Shown here one piece after another: positions 49,688 to 60,352 of a stretch of 64,000 nt of DNA (position 1 is its first letter; the number at the start of each line of letters is the position of its first letter). The DNA lies in assembly GCA_900446925.1 (NCBI GenBank), contig UAVY01000004.1, positions 620,001-684,000 of the forward strand, written 5' to 3'. A program made the position numbers and the translations under genes. The notes beneath the pieces were generated by a model. That model worked only from the letters and a program-made list of their open reading frames with translations, ran no database searches and was not told where the DNA came from. The stretch is from Citrobacter koseri. Lineage in GTDB: Bacteria; Pseudomonadota; Gammaproteobacteria; Enterobacterales; Enterobacteriaceae.

Positions 49688-51412
49688 TTAGCCCTCCTGA
49701 GCCAGCAGCGGGTTGGCGAAATCGAAGTAGATTACCGAGGGATCGACGATGGTGTTCTCGTTGTGGTCGTTCAGATAACAGAAAAAGTTACCTTTTACGT
49801 TCCAGTACGGATTTTCCAGCACGTAGTTGAGACAGGTTTTATGAGTCACCTGATCACGCACTTCAGCCAGCAACGTTCGTACGCGAGCCATCAGATTCGC
49901 TTCACTGTCCAGCCCGGCAGCGCCCAGCGCGGCGGTCACGGCAAAAGTGGAGTTAACCAGCAGGTAATAAGGGAAGTAGCGCAGCAACTGCTCACGGGTG
50001 AAGACGTTTTCCGCCTGCGCCTCGCCAATGGTGTCGAGCCAGCCTGCCGCGTGAGGCATAAACGCGCTGCCCTGGCAGTCACGGTAGATAAGCCCGACCG
50101 GCAGATCCCCAAGCATCTGAACCAGAATATTTTGCTGATGCGCCAGCAGCACCAGGCCGTAATCCGCTTCAGCCGTAAACAGCGGCTTCAGCACCTGCTG
50201 ACAGTAAGCATCGACCCATGCGTGGGCGGCCTGTTGCGCAGTGATGCCGAGGCGATCGCTCAGACGTTTTACCGCCGCAACCAGCAGCGAATCACCGCCA
50301 TCCGGCGCGGCCTGGGTCAGGGAGACCAGTACGTTAGTCTGGCTTTGCGGCTGATCCACCAGCAGGTTTTCACGCAGGGCAAACAGGCTTTCCTGCATGA
50401 TGTTGCCGTGGAGATCGCGCAGCCCGGCCCAGCCGTCTTCCTGCATCACCCGGAAAGTCGGGAAGCGGGCCTGTAGCGTCTGCCAGTCGTCGGTTTGCGC
50501 CAGGCGCGCCAGGCGCATTCCACGCTTCACTTCTTTCACTGACAGGGTACGGACGGAGTTGGTCAGGCGCACGCTCAGGGAGAATTTGATCATGTCGCGG
50601 CTGGTGGCGCAGTAGAGCGAGCGGGAAGAGGTGGTCGGTAGCCACGGCGCGCCGGCCTCGCCTAAATCTTTAATCAGCCCTTTAGCGACAAGCTCCTGGC
50701 ACCATTCCTGCTGCAACAGATACTCCCCCTGCCACGGGTGCAGCGGGAATAGCCATTGATTGTCGCTTAATTCATTGAGTAACTGCGGCGCATTCTCTGC
50801 GGCAAATCGCGTCAACCGTTGTTGCAGGTTGAGATGCAGGCTTTCACCGGCGATCTGCGTTTTGTTCACCGCAAACCACCGCAGCGGGAAGTGGGGCGCG
50901 AAGTCCGGCAGGTAGCGTTCGGCCTCCTGCTGGTTAAACGGTTCATGAGACTTAGGCGCCGGGTGGAAGGCGTGCCCGACCAGCAGAGCCTGCTCCGCCT
51001 CGCCAAAGTTCAACGCTTTTTCACGCAGGGCTGCCCAGTCATGGCGGGCATCAATCGCCTGCTGCGTATGGGCGTGGCTTTCCATCACGCGCTGGTGGAA
51101 GGTTTCGCAACTGGTCGCGGGCAGCAAGAGTTGGTGCTGGAGCTTATCAACAATAAGCCGGGAGAGGGTGGCGAAATCGACGGGGTGACTGCCGGAGGCC
51201 GTGACCAGACGCGCCGGAAATTCAAAGCGGTGATGCTGGGTTGGGGAAAAATAAGCCACTCTGAAATGGAGCGCCTGCTGTTCGCCCAGCGGGATGATCA
51301 ATTCGGTTGGCTGGTATTCCGTCAGCCGCCAGTCTTTGGTTTCACGAACCAGGGAATTCAGGAAGCACTGCGCAGCCACATCCAGGGCTGACGTTTTAGT
51401 TGGCAAAGTCAT
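49688..51412 (-). CDS. iucA: Aerobactin synthetase subunit IucA
   Basis: An intact 574-residue NIS synthetase that joins the first N6-acetyl-N6-hydroxylysine to a prochiral carboxyl of citrate. FPLHPWQGEYLLQQEW and TTSSRSLYCATSRDMIKFSL with SVRLTNSVRTLS are the ATP and citrate loops; LAHQQNILVQMLGDLPVGL is in the FhuF-like domain. I chose the ATG at 51412, which gives the known length; the open frame upstream (to 51481) covers the promoter and operator. First gene of iucABCD-iutA. Confidence 0.96.
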   Translation of the reverse strand: MTLPTKTSALDVAAQCFLNSLVRETKDWRLTEYQPTELIIPLGEQQALHFRVAYFSPTQHHRFEFPARLVTASGSHPVDFATLSRLIVDKLQHQLLLPATSCETFHQRVMESHAHTQQAIDARHDWAALREKALNFGEAEQALLVGHAFHPAPKSHEPFNQQEAERYLPDFAPHFPLRWFAVNKTQIAGESLHLNLQQRLTRFAAENAPQLLNELSDNQWLFPLHPWQGEYLLQQEWCQELVAKGLIKDLGEAGAPWLPTTSSRSLYCATSRDMIKFSLSVRLTNSVRTLSVKEVKRGMRLARLAQTDDWQTLQARFPTFRVMQEDGWAGLRDLHGNIMQESLFALRENLLVDQPQSQTNVLVSLTQAAPDGGDSLLVAAVKRLSDRLGITAQQAAHAWVDAYCQQVLKPLFTAEADYGLVLLAHQQNILVQMLGDLPVGLIYRDCQGSAFMPHAAGWLDTIGEAQAENVFTREQLLRYFPYYLLVNSTFAVTAALGAAGLDSEANLMARVRTLLAEVRDQVTHKTCLNYVLENPYWNVKGNFFCYLNDHNENTIVDPSVIYFDFANPLLAQEG

Positions 51413-51454
51413 AATCAAACAGATCCCACTCGTTATGATAATGCGAATTTTGCC

Positions 51455-51473
51455 GATAAGGTTTCTCATTATC
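51455..51473 (-). promoter_or_regulatory. Fur box of the aerobactin operon
   Basis: On the minus strand GATAATGAGAAACCTTATC matches the 19-bp Fur consensus GATAATGATAATCATTATC at 16 positions. A weaker second site (CATTATCATAACG on the minus strand) lies nearer to iucA, as in the classic aerobactin promoter. The divergent shiF may share the control. Confidence 0.8.
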
Positions 51474-51544
51474 AATAACAATTGTTAGAATCGGTAAAAT
51501 TAATTTTACAAATAAACACAATTAATACATGGAATTGCAACATC

Positions 51545-52757
51545 GTGACGTCTCTTGAGAGCGCGGAAACGCCGCAAAAACCATTGTCCTGCTGGCCGCT
51601 TGCGTTTAGTGCGGGGTTACTCGGTGTCGGGCAAAACGGCCTGCTGGTCGCGATCCCTGTACTGGTGATTCAGACAAACCTGAGCCTGTCGATTTGGGCG
51701 GCTTTGCTGATGCTTGGGCTCAATGCTGTTCCTGCCGTCTTCCCCGTGGTGGGGAAAGCAAATTGCTCGTGTGGGCAGTAAGCCTGTGGTGCTGTGGGCA
51801 CTGGGGGGATACGGCGCAAGCTTTACTCTGCTTGGGCTGGGAAGCATGCTGATGGCGACCGGCGCCGTAACAACAGCGGTGGGGCTGGGAATATTAATCA
51901 TCGCGCGGATTGCCTACGGACTTACCGTGTCGGCGATGGTGCCAGCCTGTCAGGTCTGGGCATTGCAGAGAGCGGGGGAAGGGAATCGCATGGTCGCTCT
52001 GGCAACCATTAGCTCCGGCTTGAGCTGCGGCAGACTATTCGGGCCGTTGTGCGCGGCGGCGATGCTGGCAATTCATCCTCTGGCGCCGATGGGGCTGCTG
52101 ATGGCAGCGCCACTGCTGGCGCTGGTGATGCTGCTGCGGTTGCCTGGCACGCCACCGCAGCCCGCAACGGAGCGCAAGAGCGCCAGCCTGAGGCTGGATT
52201 GCCTGCCTTATCTGCTTTGCGCGCTGTTATTAGCTGCGGCGGTGAGCATGATGCAGCTTGGTCTTTCGCCCGCCCTTACTCGCCAGTTCGCCACGGATAC
52301 CGCCGCCATTAGCCACCAGGTGGCGTGGCTGTTAGGGCTGGCCGCAGTTGTTGCGCTTATCGCACAGTTCGGGGTGCTCCGCCCGCAGCGCCTGACGCCG
52401 ATGGCGCTGCTTTTGAGTGCCGGAGCGCTGATGATTTGTGGCCTGGCGATAATGCTCGCCGAACAGCTATGGTTGTTTTACCTCGGCTGTGCGGTGCTGT
52501 CGTTTTGGGCTGCTCTGGCAAACACCCGCTTATCAGCTTTTACTGAATGATAAGCTGACAGACGGCGCGGGCGCGGGCTGGATCGCGACCAGCCACACGC
52601 TTGGCTATGGCTTTGCGCATTGCTGGTGCCGCTGGTGTCGAAAACCGGCACCGCAGCGGCGCTGATTGTGGCGGCTTTTTTCGTCGCTGTGTTATTTACC
52701 GTGGTGTCTGGCTTTATCTGGCGCAGCCGCTACCGTTCACGTCATTCCGCGATTTAA
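51545..52757 (+). CDS. shiF: MFS transporter ShiF (frameshifted)
   Basis: A twelve-helix MFS protein of about 404 residues always found next to aerobactin genes; a role in siderophore export or supply has been proposed. The N-terminus LSCWPLAFSAGLLGVGQNGL is followed by GSMLFLPSSPWWGKQIARVG with an MFS loop, then IIARIAYGLTVSAMVPACQV. Breaks fall near 51715-51725 and 52510-52620 (VLSFWAALANTRLSAF against QLLLNDKLTDGAGAGWIA). The start is GTG at 51545. It diverges from iucA across the Fur region. Confidence 0.88.
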
Positions 52758-52772
52758 GCGTAAGGAAAAGTT

Positions 52773-53671
52773 ATGGCTGGAGTTCAGGGCTACCGCCTGT
52801 TCAACGTTCAACTGGCGCGTAAGACGGAGGTTTCCCCTTCGCTGCTGAGCCTGGTTTTCAGCGGGCAGGAGGTGGCGCAGATGAAATGCGACTCGCCGGA
52901 TCAGCGCATTAAGATGTTGTTTCCGGTCTGAAGACGGGACGCCGCCGTCGTTGCCTGCCGAAGGGCACTGGTATCAGCTTGTACTGGGGATGCCAAAAGA
53001 GAAGCGCCCGGTTATCCGTACCTATACGCTGCGACATGTCGATCCTGCTCGCCAGGAGGTCACCGTGGAATTTATCAATCATGGTACAGAGGGACCGGCT
53101 TCGGCATGGGCGATTAACGCCAGACCTGGCGACGCCATTCAGATGGTGGCGCCTGACGAGGCGTATGCTGAAGACAGCGGCGGCTATGAATGGACGCCTC
53201 CCCAGGGACTGCGGAATGCGTTAATCATTGCTGATGAGACGGCGCTCCCCGCCGCGCGCGGTATCCTTGAGATGCTGGCGAGACAGACCAACCCGCCACA
53301 GGTTCAGGCGTTCTTTGAAGTTCCTGAACAGGGCGACTGCGCGAATTTAAGCGAGTTTAAGTTCGCCGACATTTTTTGGTTGCCGCGTAACCCCGCAGCG
53401 GCGAAGCACGGTGAATGCCTGATTCAGGCCGTGAAAACGCATGCCAGAGTACCCGAAAGTCGCCATCCCCGATACGGTGGATACGGTGAAAGAAGAAGCC
53501 GAAGGGGAGCTTCTCTGGGATAAGGCCACGACCAGCAGCACGGCGTTTTATGGGTGGGTGGCCGCAGAGTCCACCGTCGTCAAACTGCTGCGCCGCCATT
53601 TAATTGGCGAGCGTGGCGTCGAGCACAAAGCGATTAACTTTATGGCATATTGGTCTAAAGGGCGCGCGTGA
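52773..53671 (+). CDS. Siderophore-interacting flavoprotein, ViuB/YqjH type (frameshifted)
   Basis: An FAD-containing ferric-siderophore reductase of about 299 residues. VIRTYTLRHVDPARQEVTVE carries the RxYT-x-R FAD motif of the SIP family, GPASAWAINARPGDAIQMVA the phosphate loop, and LIIADETALPAARGILEML the NADPH-side ADETALPA motif. The C-terminus is FYGWVAAESTVVKLLRRHLI. Shifts occur near 52930 and 53440. It starts 15 bases after shiF and is probably its operon partner, supplying iron release from aerobactin after uptake. Confidence 0.85.
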
Positions 53672-53674
53672 TAA

Positions 53675-53714
53675 TAAAAAGCCCGCATCATGAATTATTC
53701 CATTATGCGGGCTT
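53675..53714 (-). terminator. Terminator of the porin gene
   Basis: GCCCGCAT/ATGCGGGC stem with a T run on the minus strand, 22 bases after the porin stop; it also follows the siderophore-interacting gene on the plus strand. Confidence 0.75.
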
Positions 53715-53735
53715 AGTGCAGTTGTCTAATGAATA

Positions 53736-54923
53736 TTAGAACTGGTAAACCAGACCGACGGCTACGATATCATCGGTTGCGATACCGTTGTCTGCGTAGA
53801 AGCTATCGTCTTCATCCAGCAGGGTTGATTTTATAATCAACATAGGTGGACATATTTTTTGTTGAAGTAATAGGTCATACCCACATCAACATATTTCACC
53901 AGATCTTTATCGGTGTAACGCCAGTTGCCGTGTCTTACTTCCTGACCACCTAAGTCTTTGCCTTTAGATTGCAGGTAGGCAATAGACGGGCGCAGACCGA
54001 AATCAAACTGATACTGTGCAACAACTTCAAAGTTCTGCGTTTTGTTGGCGATACCGCCATTAAGTTCGCTGTCGCCATTGCCCATAGTAAGTCATATTAC
54101 GGGTTTCAGCGTACATGGCGGCGAGATAAACATTGTAGGCGTCCGTATTTAGCACCAACGGTCCAGGCTTCAGCTTTATCGCCACCAGCATAATTATTAC
54201 GCTGGTTCATGCCGTCACCGTAACCACGAGCAACCTGAGCATCGGTACGATCGGAATTGGCGTATGCCGCACCCAGGCTTAAACCGAAGTCGAAGTCGTA
54301 GGAGGTGGATCATTACGAAGCCGTCGCCGTTTTTCTTTGGCCAGCTTGCGACCTGCGCTATTGCCGGAACCTTCCTGACCAAAACCGGTGCCTTCATTAT
54401 TACCCTGATACTGGAGCGCAAAGTTCAGACCATCAACCAGACCAAAGAAGCCGTTATTACGGGTAGGTTGCTACGCCGTTAGTACGGCCTAACATATAAA
54501 CGTCAGTCTGAGTGTAAGTATCGCCGCCGAATTCTGGCAGCATATCGGTCCAGGCTTCTACGTCGTAAACCACGCCGTAGTTACGACCGTAATCGAAAGT
54601 ACCGTTTTGACCAAAACCTAAACCAGCGAAGCCGAGACGAGTCCAGGAGTCACCTTTATCACCTTCAGTACCGTTGGCCTGAATGTTGTATTCCCACTGA
54701 CCGTAACCGGTTAACTGCTCGGCAATTTGCGTTTCGCCTTTAAACCCAGACGGGCATAGGACATGTCGCCGTCGCTGCCTGCATCGTCAGAGAAATAACG
54801 CAGGCCATCAACTTTACCGTACAGGTCCAGTTTATTGCCGTCTTTATTATACACTTCAGCCGCATTTGCAGCGCCTGCAATTAATAGAGCAGGGACAAGC
54901 ATCGCCAGAACTTTTCTTTTCAT
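53736..54923 (-). CDS. ompS1: OmpC-family porin, OmpS1-like (many frameshifts)
   Basis: A trimeric general porin of about 395 residues when repaired. The signal [21 protein letters not shown] is followed by [20 protein letters not shown]. Readable fragments in other frames include [56 protein letters not shown] and the end [12 protein letters not shown] with terminal Phe. At least five shifts are present (near 54720, 54470, 54310, 54090 and 53845), so in the given sequence the gene is not translatable. The place between the island and yedJ matches Salmonella ompS1, which is silent under H-NS and induced by LeuO/OmpR. Confidence 0.82.
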
Positions 54924-55331
54924 TATGTATTCCCTATAATAATAATTGATATGAATAAGTGATCGAATCCTGAAGATCACTGTTGAATACTATTCCAGGA
55001 AGTTCATTCTTTTTTAAATATTACATGTAACAAATGTATTTAAAATATTTCTAATTGTTTCTTTGGGTGCGATTATAAATAATTTAATATGTATTTATTG
55101 CTTTGTATTTAACTGTGTTATGTTTTTCTTTTAATAAATTATGATTTACGTTTTTGGAATTTATTTTGTGAATGCTTTATCGTAATTAACGCTATTTTAA
55201 CGTCGTTCGGATTTTCTTTTTATTCCATTTATTGCCTTCGTCAACCTGTCTGATACCTCCTCCCGTAATCATTGAGCGTGAAGACAAGGCGGAATATTGC
55301 TAATGTTGCTTTCTGATTCAGGGGAGGCAGC
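54924..55331. other. AT-rich porin control region
   Basis: No gene is seen. The stretch is very AT-rich (long TTTAATAAA-type tracts at 55010-55220) and separates the divergent porin and yedJ genes. In Salmonella the equivalent ompS1 leader carries H-NS, LeuO and OmpR sites and two promoters; the composition fits that but individual sites cannot be fixed by eye. Confidence 0.45.
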
Positions 55332-56028
55332 GTGGATTTACACTACTGGCAATCGCAGTTCGAAGCGTGGTTGGGCAAAAATCACCACGAGCAGGATAGC
55401 GCCCATGACATTTTTCATTTTCGTCGCGTCTGGGGAACGGCACAAAAGCTGTCGACGGACGAGGATGTTGACTGGCTTGTTGTGCTGACCGCGTGTTATT
55501 TCCACGATATCGTCAGCCTGCCGAAAAATCATCCCGATCGCCATCGTTCATCCGTGCTGGCCGCTGACGCGGCACGTCGCATATTAATGAACGATTTCCC
55601 TGCGTATCCTGAAGAGAAATTAGCGGCAGTCAGTCATGCGATTGAGGCGCACAGTTTTAGCGCCCACATTGCGCCAATGACCAGCGAGGCGAAGATTGTG
55701 CAGGATGCCGACCGGCTTGAAGCACTGGGCGCAATCGGTCTGGCGCGCGTGTTTGCCGTTTCCGGCGGGCTGGGGCGTTTCGCTATTTGATGCTGAAGAT
55801 CCCTTCGCGCAACGTCGCCCGCTTAACGATAAGCAATTCGCCCTCGACCATTTTCAGACAAAACTTCTGACCTTGCCGCAAACCATGCAAACCGCGCGGG
55901 GAAAGCTGCTGGCAGAGCATAACGCCGACTTCCTGGTGACCTGGATGGCGAAGCTAAGCGCGGAGCTAAGAGGGGAGTACGACTCGTTGGATCAGACGGT
56001 AATTCAGGCTTTTAGCCGCGATAAGTAG
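55332..56028 (+). CDS. yedJ: HD-domain phosphohydrolase YedJ (one frameshift)
   Basis: A cytoplasmic HD-superfamily protein of about 232 residues. Metal ligands are His in [12 protein letters not shown], His-Asp in [12 protein letters not shown] and Asp in [16 protein letters not shown]. coli YedJ has nucleotide phosphatase-like activity of unclear role. A break near 55778 separates FAVSGGLG from [12 protein letters not shown]. The start is the GTG at 55332, aligned with the E. coli N-terminus. It precedes dcm on the same strand. Confidence 0.92.
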
Positions 56029-56100
56029 CGACCATACCCAAAACGTAAACGCGTTCATTTTGTGTTAACCTGTCGAATATCAATTTCGCCGGTTAAATGT

Positions 56101-57535
56101 ATGCAGGAAAATCTTTCAGTAACAGGTTTCCAGGATCTGATGACAGACAATGCCGGGGCTGCCGTACAGGCGCTGCTGGGCAAACTGCTGGAAATCTATG
56201 ATGTGAAAACGCTGGTGGCGCATCTGAATGGCGTTGGGGAGAACCACTGGAGCCCGGCTATTTTTAAACGCGTCGTGGCGAACGCAACGGCGTGGCATCG
56301 TCTGAGCGAGAGCGAATATACGCACCTCAGGACATTGTTGCCAACGCCTCCGGCACACCATCCGCATTATGCCTTTCGTTTTGTCGATCTCTTCGCCGGG
56401 ATCGGCGGAATTCGCCGTGGCTTTGAAGCGATAGGCGGGCAGTGCGTGTTTACCAGCGAATGGAATAAACACGCGGTACGCACCTATAAAGCCAATTATT
56501 ACTGCGATCCGCAACGGCATCATTTCAATGAAGATATTCGCGATATTACGCTGAGCCACCGCGACGGCGTGAGCGATAGCGAAGCGGCGGAGCATATTCG
56601 CCAGCACATACCGGAGCACGATGTTCTACTGGCCGGTTTTCCCTGCCAGCCATTCTCTCTGGCAGGCGTATCAAAGAAAAACGCGATGGGACGGGCGCAT
56701 GGTTTCGCCTGTGATACGCAGGGGACGCTCTTTTTCGATGTCGTGCGGGTTATTGACGCCCGACGCCCGGCGATTTTTGTTGCTCGAAAACGTCAAAAAC
56801 CTGAAAAGCCACGACCAGGGAAAAACGTTTCGCATCATTATGCAAACGCTTGACGAACTGGGGTATGACGTCGCCGATGCTGCGGATAACGGGCCGGACG
56901 ATCCGAAAATTATTGATGGCCGCCATTTTTTACCCCAGCATCGGGAGAGGATTGTGCTGGTGGGATTCCGCCGCGATCTTAATCTGAAAACCGATTTTAC
57001 GCTGCGGGATATTGCCACCCGCTATCCGCAGCAGCGCATCACGCTGGCGGAACTGCTTGAACCGGCGGTTGAAGCGAAATATGTGCTGACGCCGGTATTG
57101 TGGAAGTATTTGTACCGCTACGCGAAAAAGCATCAGGCCCGGGGTAACGGTTTCGGCTATGGGATGGTCTATCCTGCGAATCCCGGCAGCGTAACGCGCA
57201 CATTGTCGGCGCGTTACTATAAAGATGGCGCGGAGATACTGATTGACCGTGGCTGGGATATGGCCGCAGGAGAGGCGAATTTCGACGATCCGGTGAATCA
57301 GCAGCACCGTCCACGCCGGTTAACGCCCAGAGAGTGCGCGCGGTTAATGGGATTCGAATCGCCGCAGGGATATCAGTTCCGCATTCCCGTTTCAGACACC
57401 CAGGCCTACCGTCAGTTTGGTAACTCCGTCGTGGTTCCGGCATTTGCCGCAGTAGCAAAACTGCTGGAGTCGAGAATTAAACAGGCCGTTACATTGCGCC
57501 AGAAAGAGAGCCAGCATGGCGGACGTACACGATAA
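56101..57535 (+). CDS. dcm: DNA-cytosine methyltransferase Dcm (one frameshift)
   Basis: The C5-methyltransferase of the CCWGG site, about 478 residues. Motif [16 protein letters not shown], catalytic motif [16 protein letters not shown] with the Cys nucleophile, motif VI ENVKNL, motif [15 protein letters not shown] and motif [14 protein letters not shown]. An extra T near 56779 breaks the frame exactly at motif VI (IFV-LENVKNL); without it the gene is normal. The last 20 bases overlap vsr, as in E. coli. Confidence 0.96.
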
Positions 57536-57987
57536 GGCGACGCGCAGCAAGAATATGCGGGCGATAGCCACGCGCGATACGGCGATAGAAAAAACGCCTT
57601 GCCGGTCTGTTGCAGGAGCAGGGGATGGCGTTTCATGTGCAGGACGCCACGTTGCCCGGACGCCCGGATTTTGTCGTGGATGAGTATCGCTGCGTTATCT
57701 TCACGCACGGCTGTTTCTGGCATCATCACGACTGCCACCTGTTCAAAGTTCCCGCCACGCGTACCGAGTTCTGGCTGAACAAAATCGGTAAAAATGTGGA
57801 GCGCGATCGGCGAGACATGCTGAGGCTTCGCGAGCTTGGCTGGCGTGTGCTGATTGTCTGGGAGTGTGCTTTGCGTGGCCGGTTGAAACTCAGCGACGCC
57901 GCACTGGCGGAACGGCTTGAGGAGTGGATCTGCGGCGGTGGCCCCACCGCGCAGATCGACACGCAGGGTATTCATTTACTGGAGTGA
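57516..57987 (+). CDS. vsr: Very-short-patch repair endonuclease Vsr (frameshift in an A run)
   Basis: A 156-residue strand-specific endonuclease that nicks at T:G mismatches arising from deaminated Dcm sites. [20 protein letters not shown] starts it; [20 protein letters not shown] contains the catalytic Asp and CFWHHHDC the active-site His and zinc Cys. Six A near 57591 (five expected) break the frame between AIEK and [10 protein letters not shown]. It overlaps dcm at its start and yedA at its end by 12 bases. Confidence 0.95.
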
Positions 57988-58903
57988 TTCTCCGATTCGC
58001 TCCACTGCGGTCGCGGGTCTGGCGGGAAACAAATATTTCCCCAGCGTCACCAGGACGACAGCGAAAACAATTACCCCTAATGCCAGCCCACTCGACGGAA
58101 GAAAGGTTTTCTCCCCCCCAGACTGTTCCCAGTAACACCGCCACTACCGGGTTGACGTAAAGCATAAACTGGGTCGCCAGCGCCGGGCTGACATTACGGA
58201 TCAAATACATATAGGCGTTAATGGCGATAATGGAACCGAATAGCGCCAGATAACCTACCGCCATGAAGCCGGAGAGCGTCGGCATCGTCGTCAGCTTTCC
58301 CGGCGATAAAGGAAGCGAACATTAGCACAACACCGGGCAGCCAGCATTTCAATCGCTCCGGCCATCATGGCCTGTCGGCAACCGCGATGCGGGCGCCGAA
58401 CACGGAGCCGAATGCCCAGCTCATCGAGCCAATCAGGATCAACAGCGCGCCCCCAGGGATTGCCGCTCAGATTTCCGCCGCTATTGAGCATGATGATTCC
58501 CCGCCAGGCCGATGGCGATGCCTGTCCACTCCAGTTTTCGCGTTTTAATGCCAAAGAAATGGCTGAAGCACAGCGTGAAGAGTGGGACCGTCGCGACCAC
58601 CACGGCGGCGATGCCGGACGGTACATCCTGATGTTCCGCTACGGTAACCAGACCGTTCCCCACCGCCAGCAGCAGAATGCCAATCAGCGCGGCATTGAGC
58701 AATTGACGCAAAGGGGGCAGTTTATGCCCGCGAAGAAGTAAGAATGTTGTTAACAAAATCCCCGCAGACAGAAAACGGACGCCCGCCATCATCAGCGGCG
58801 GCCAACTCCCAACGCCAATACGAATAACGAAGTACGTGGAACCCCAAATGATATACAGCGCGAAGAGCGCGCTAAAAAGTGGTAGTAACTGCCTGAAACG
58901 CAT
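57976..58903 (-). CDS. yedA: EamA/DMT-family transporter YedA (frameshifted)
   Basis: An inner-membrane drug/metabolite transporter of about 308 residues with two EamA repeats of five helices. The first is intact (FSALFALYIIWGSTYFVIRI, IAAVVVATVPLFTLCFSHFF); the second is broken near 58490, 58450, 58295 and 58110 but ends normally in VTLGKYLFPARPATAV. The stop at 57976 lies inside the vsr end on the other strand. The substrate is not known. Confidence 0.88.
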
Positions 58904-59079
58904 AATCCCTCACGGCGGAAATAAAAAGGTGCAACATAGTAAACGTCAAAACTATCGCGCTGGCGAGCGTTATAATTGCACTCTTTTGTTAAATTTTGTT
59001 GACGATTGCTACCCGTTTCGGCATTACGTTTTTTACTTCATACTTACCTCTTCAAAAGAAAAATATTGAGGGATTTATT

Positions 59080-59993
59080 TTGGCAGGAAGTAGTTTGCTG
59101 ACGTTGCTCGATGACATCGCCACGCTGTTGGATGATATCTCGATGATGGGAAAACTGGCCGCGAAAAAAACGGCAGGCGTATTGGGTGATGACCTGTCGC
59201 TAAACGCGCAGCAGGTGACGGGCGTGCGGGCGAACCGCGAACTGCCGGTCGTCTGGAGCGTGGCGAAAGGGTCGTTGATCAACAAGGTCATCCTGGTGCC
59301 TCTGGCGCTGCTGATCAGCGCTTTTATCCCGTGGGCGATTACACCGTTGTTGATGATTGGGGGCGCTTTTCTCTGTTTTGAAGGCGTAGAGAAAGTTTTA
59401 CACACGCTTGAGGCCCGAAAGCACAAAGAGAGCCCGGAGGCGCGTCAGCAGCGTCTGGCCGCGATCGCCGCACAAGATCCTCTCACGTTTGAGAAGGAGA
59501 AAGTGAAAGGGGCTGTACGCACCGACTTTATCCTTTCTGCGGAGATCGTCGCGATTACGCTGGGAATTGTCGCGGATGCGCCGTTGCTCAATCAGGTTCT
59601 GGTGTTGTCCGGTATCGCGCTGGTGGTGACGATTGGCGTTTATTGGTCTGGTGGGACTCATCGTAAAACTGGACGACATGGGGTACTGGCTGGCGGAAAA
59701 ACGCAGCGTACTGGCTCAGGCGGTGGGCAAAGGGCTACTGGTTACGGCGCCCCTGGCTTATGAAGGCGCTGTCCATTGTCGGCACACTCGCGATGTTCCT
59801 GGTGGGGGGCGGGATCGTGGTGCACGGCATCGCGCCATTACACCACGCGATCGACCATTTTGCTCAGCAGCAGAATGGTCTTATTGCGCTCACGCTTCCC
59901 ATGTTGATTAATCTGGTGCTCGGTTTCATCATCGGCAGCGTGGTGGTAGGGCTGGTAAAAACTGTTGCCAACGTTCGCGGTGGTTCGCACTAA
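59080..59993 (+). CDS. yedI: DUF808 membrane protein YedI (frameshifted)
   Basis: An inner-membrane DUF808 protein of about 304 residues, very close to E. coli YedI, function unknown. [20 protein letters not shown] and [20 protein letters not shown] start it; four to five helices follow, including [18 protein letters not shown] and [20 protein letters not shown]. The frame breaks near 59640-59650 (YW against [16 protein letters not shown]) and 59755. The start is the TTG at 59080, after GAGGG, giving L(M)AGSSLLTLL as in E. coli. Confidence 0.92.
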
Positions 59994-60071
59994 TTTATGC
60001 CTCGCCGGATTATGCAAAAAAGGCCATCGTCGTCTAAGGTGAAAAAGTTTCACTGGATACAGGAGGCAGGT

Positions 60072-60254
60072 ATGGTCTTTTTTGTCAGTGAGGAAGTTAT
60101 CGCAAAAGAAGGTGGTCCACGCATGATCGTAACCGGTTATTCCAGCGGCATGGTGGAGTGCCGTTGGTATGACGGTTTTGGCGTCAAACGGGAAGCATTC
60201 CACGAGAATGAACTTATGCCCGGTGATGGCAGGCGGTTGCGGGAAGATGTCTGA
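60072..60254 (+). CDS. yodC: Small protein YodC
   Basis: An intact 60-residue protein, about 80% like E. coli YodC (DUF2158). SEEVIAKEGGPRMIVTGYSS and GMVECRWYDGFGVKREAFHE fill most of it. The function is unknown. A GGAGGCAGGT ribosome site precedes the ATG and a strong terminator follows. Confidence 0.94.
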   Translation: MVFFVSEEVIAKEGGPRMIVTGYSSGMVECRWYDGFGVKREAFHENELMPGDGRRLREDV

Positions 60255-60260
60255 TAAAGG

Positions 60261-60288
60261 AACGCCCGGTTAATGCCGGGCGTTTTGT
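60261..60288 (+). terminator. Terminator after yodC
   Basis: AACGCCCGG/CCGGGCGTT stem followed by TTG TT. Confidence 0.75.
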
Positions 60289-60352
60289 TACCCCAGAAAA
60301 TTGCCGTTGAGTCGCGACACATAGTTCAGGAATAAAAGTAGGGAGCCGTCAG

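Noticed and set aside
49514..50476. 320-codon open frame on the plus strand
   Set aside because: It is antisense to iucA and iucB, which are intact and well conserved; no family likeness.
56770..56790. Programmed ribosomal frameshift in dcm
   Set aside because: Dcm is made without frameshifting in relatives, and the same kind of break occurs in many unrelated genes; read error is simpler.
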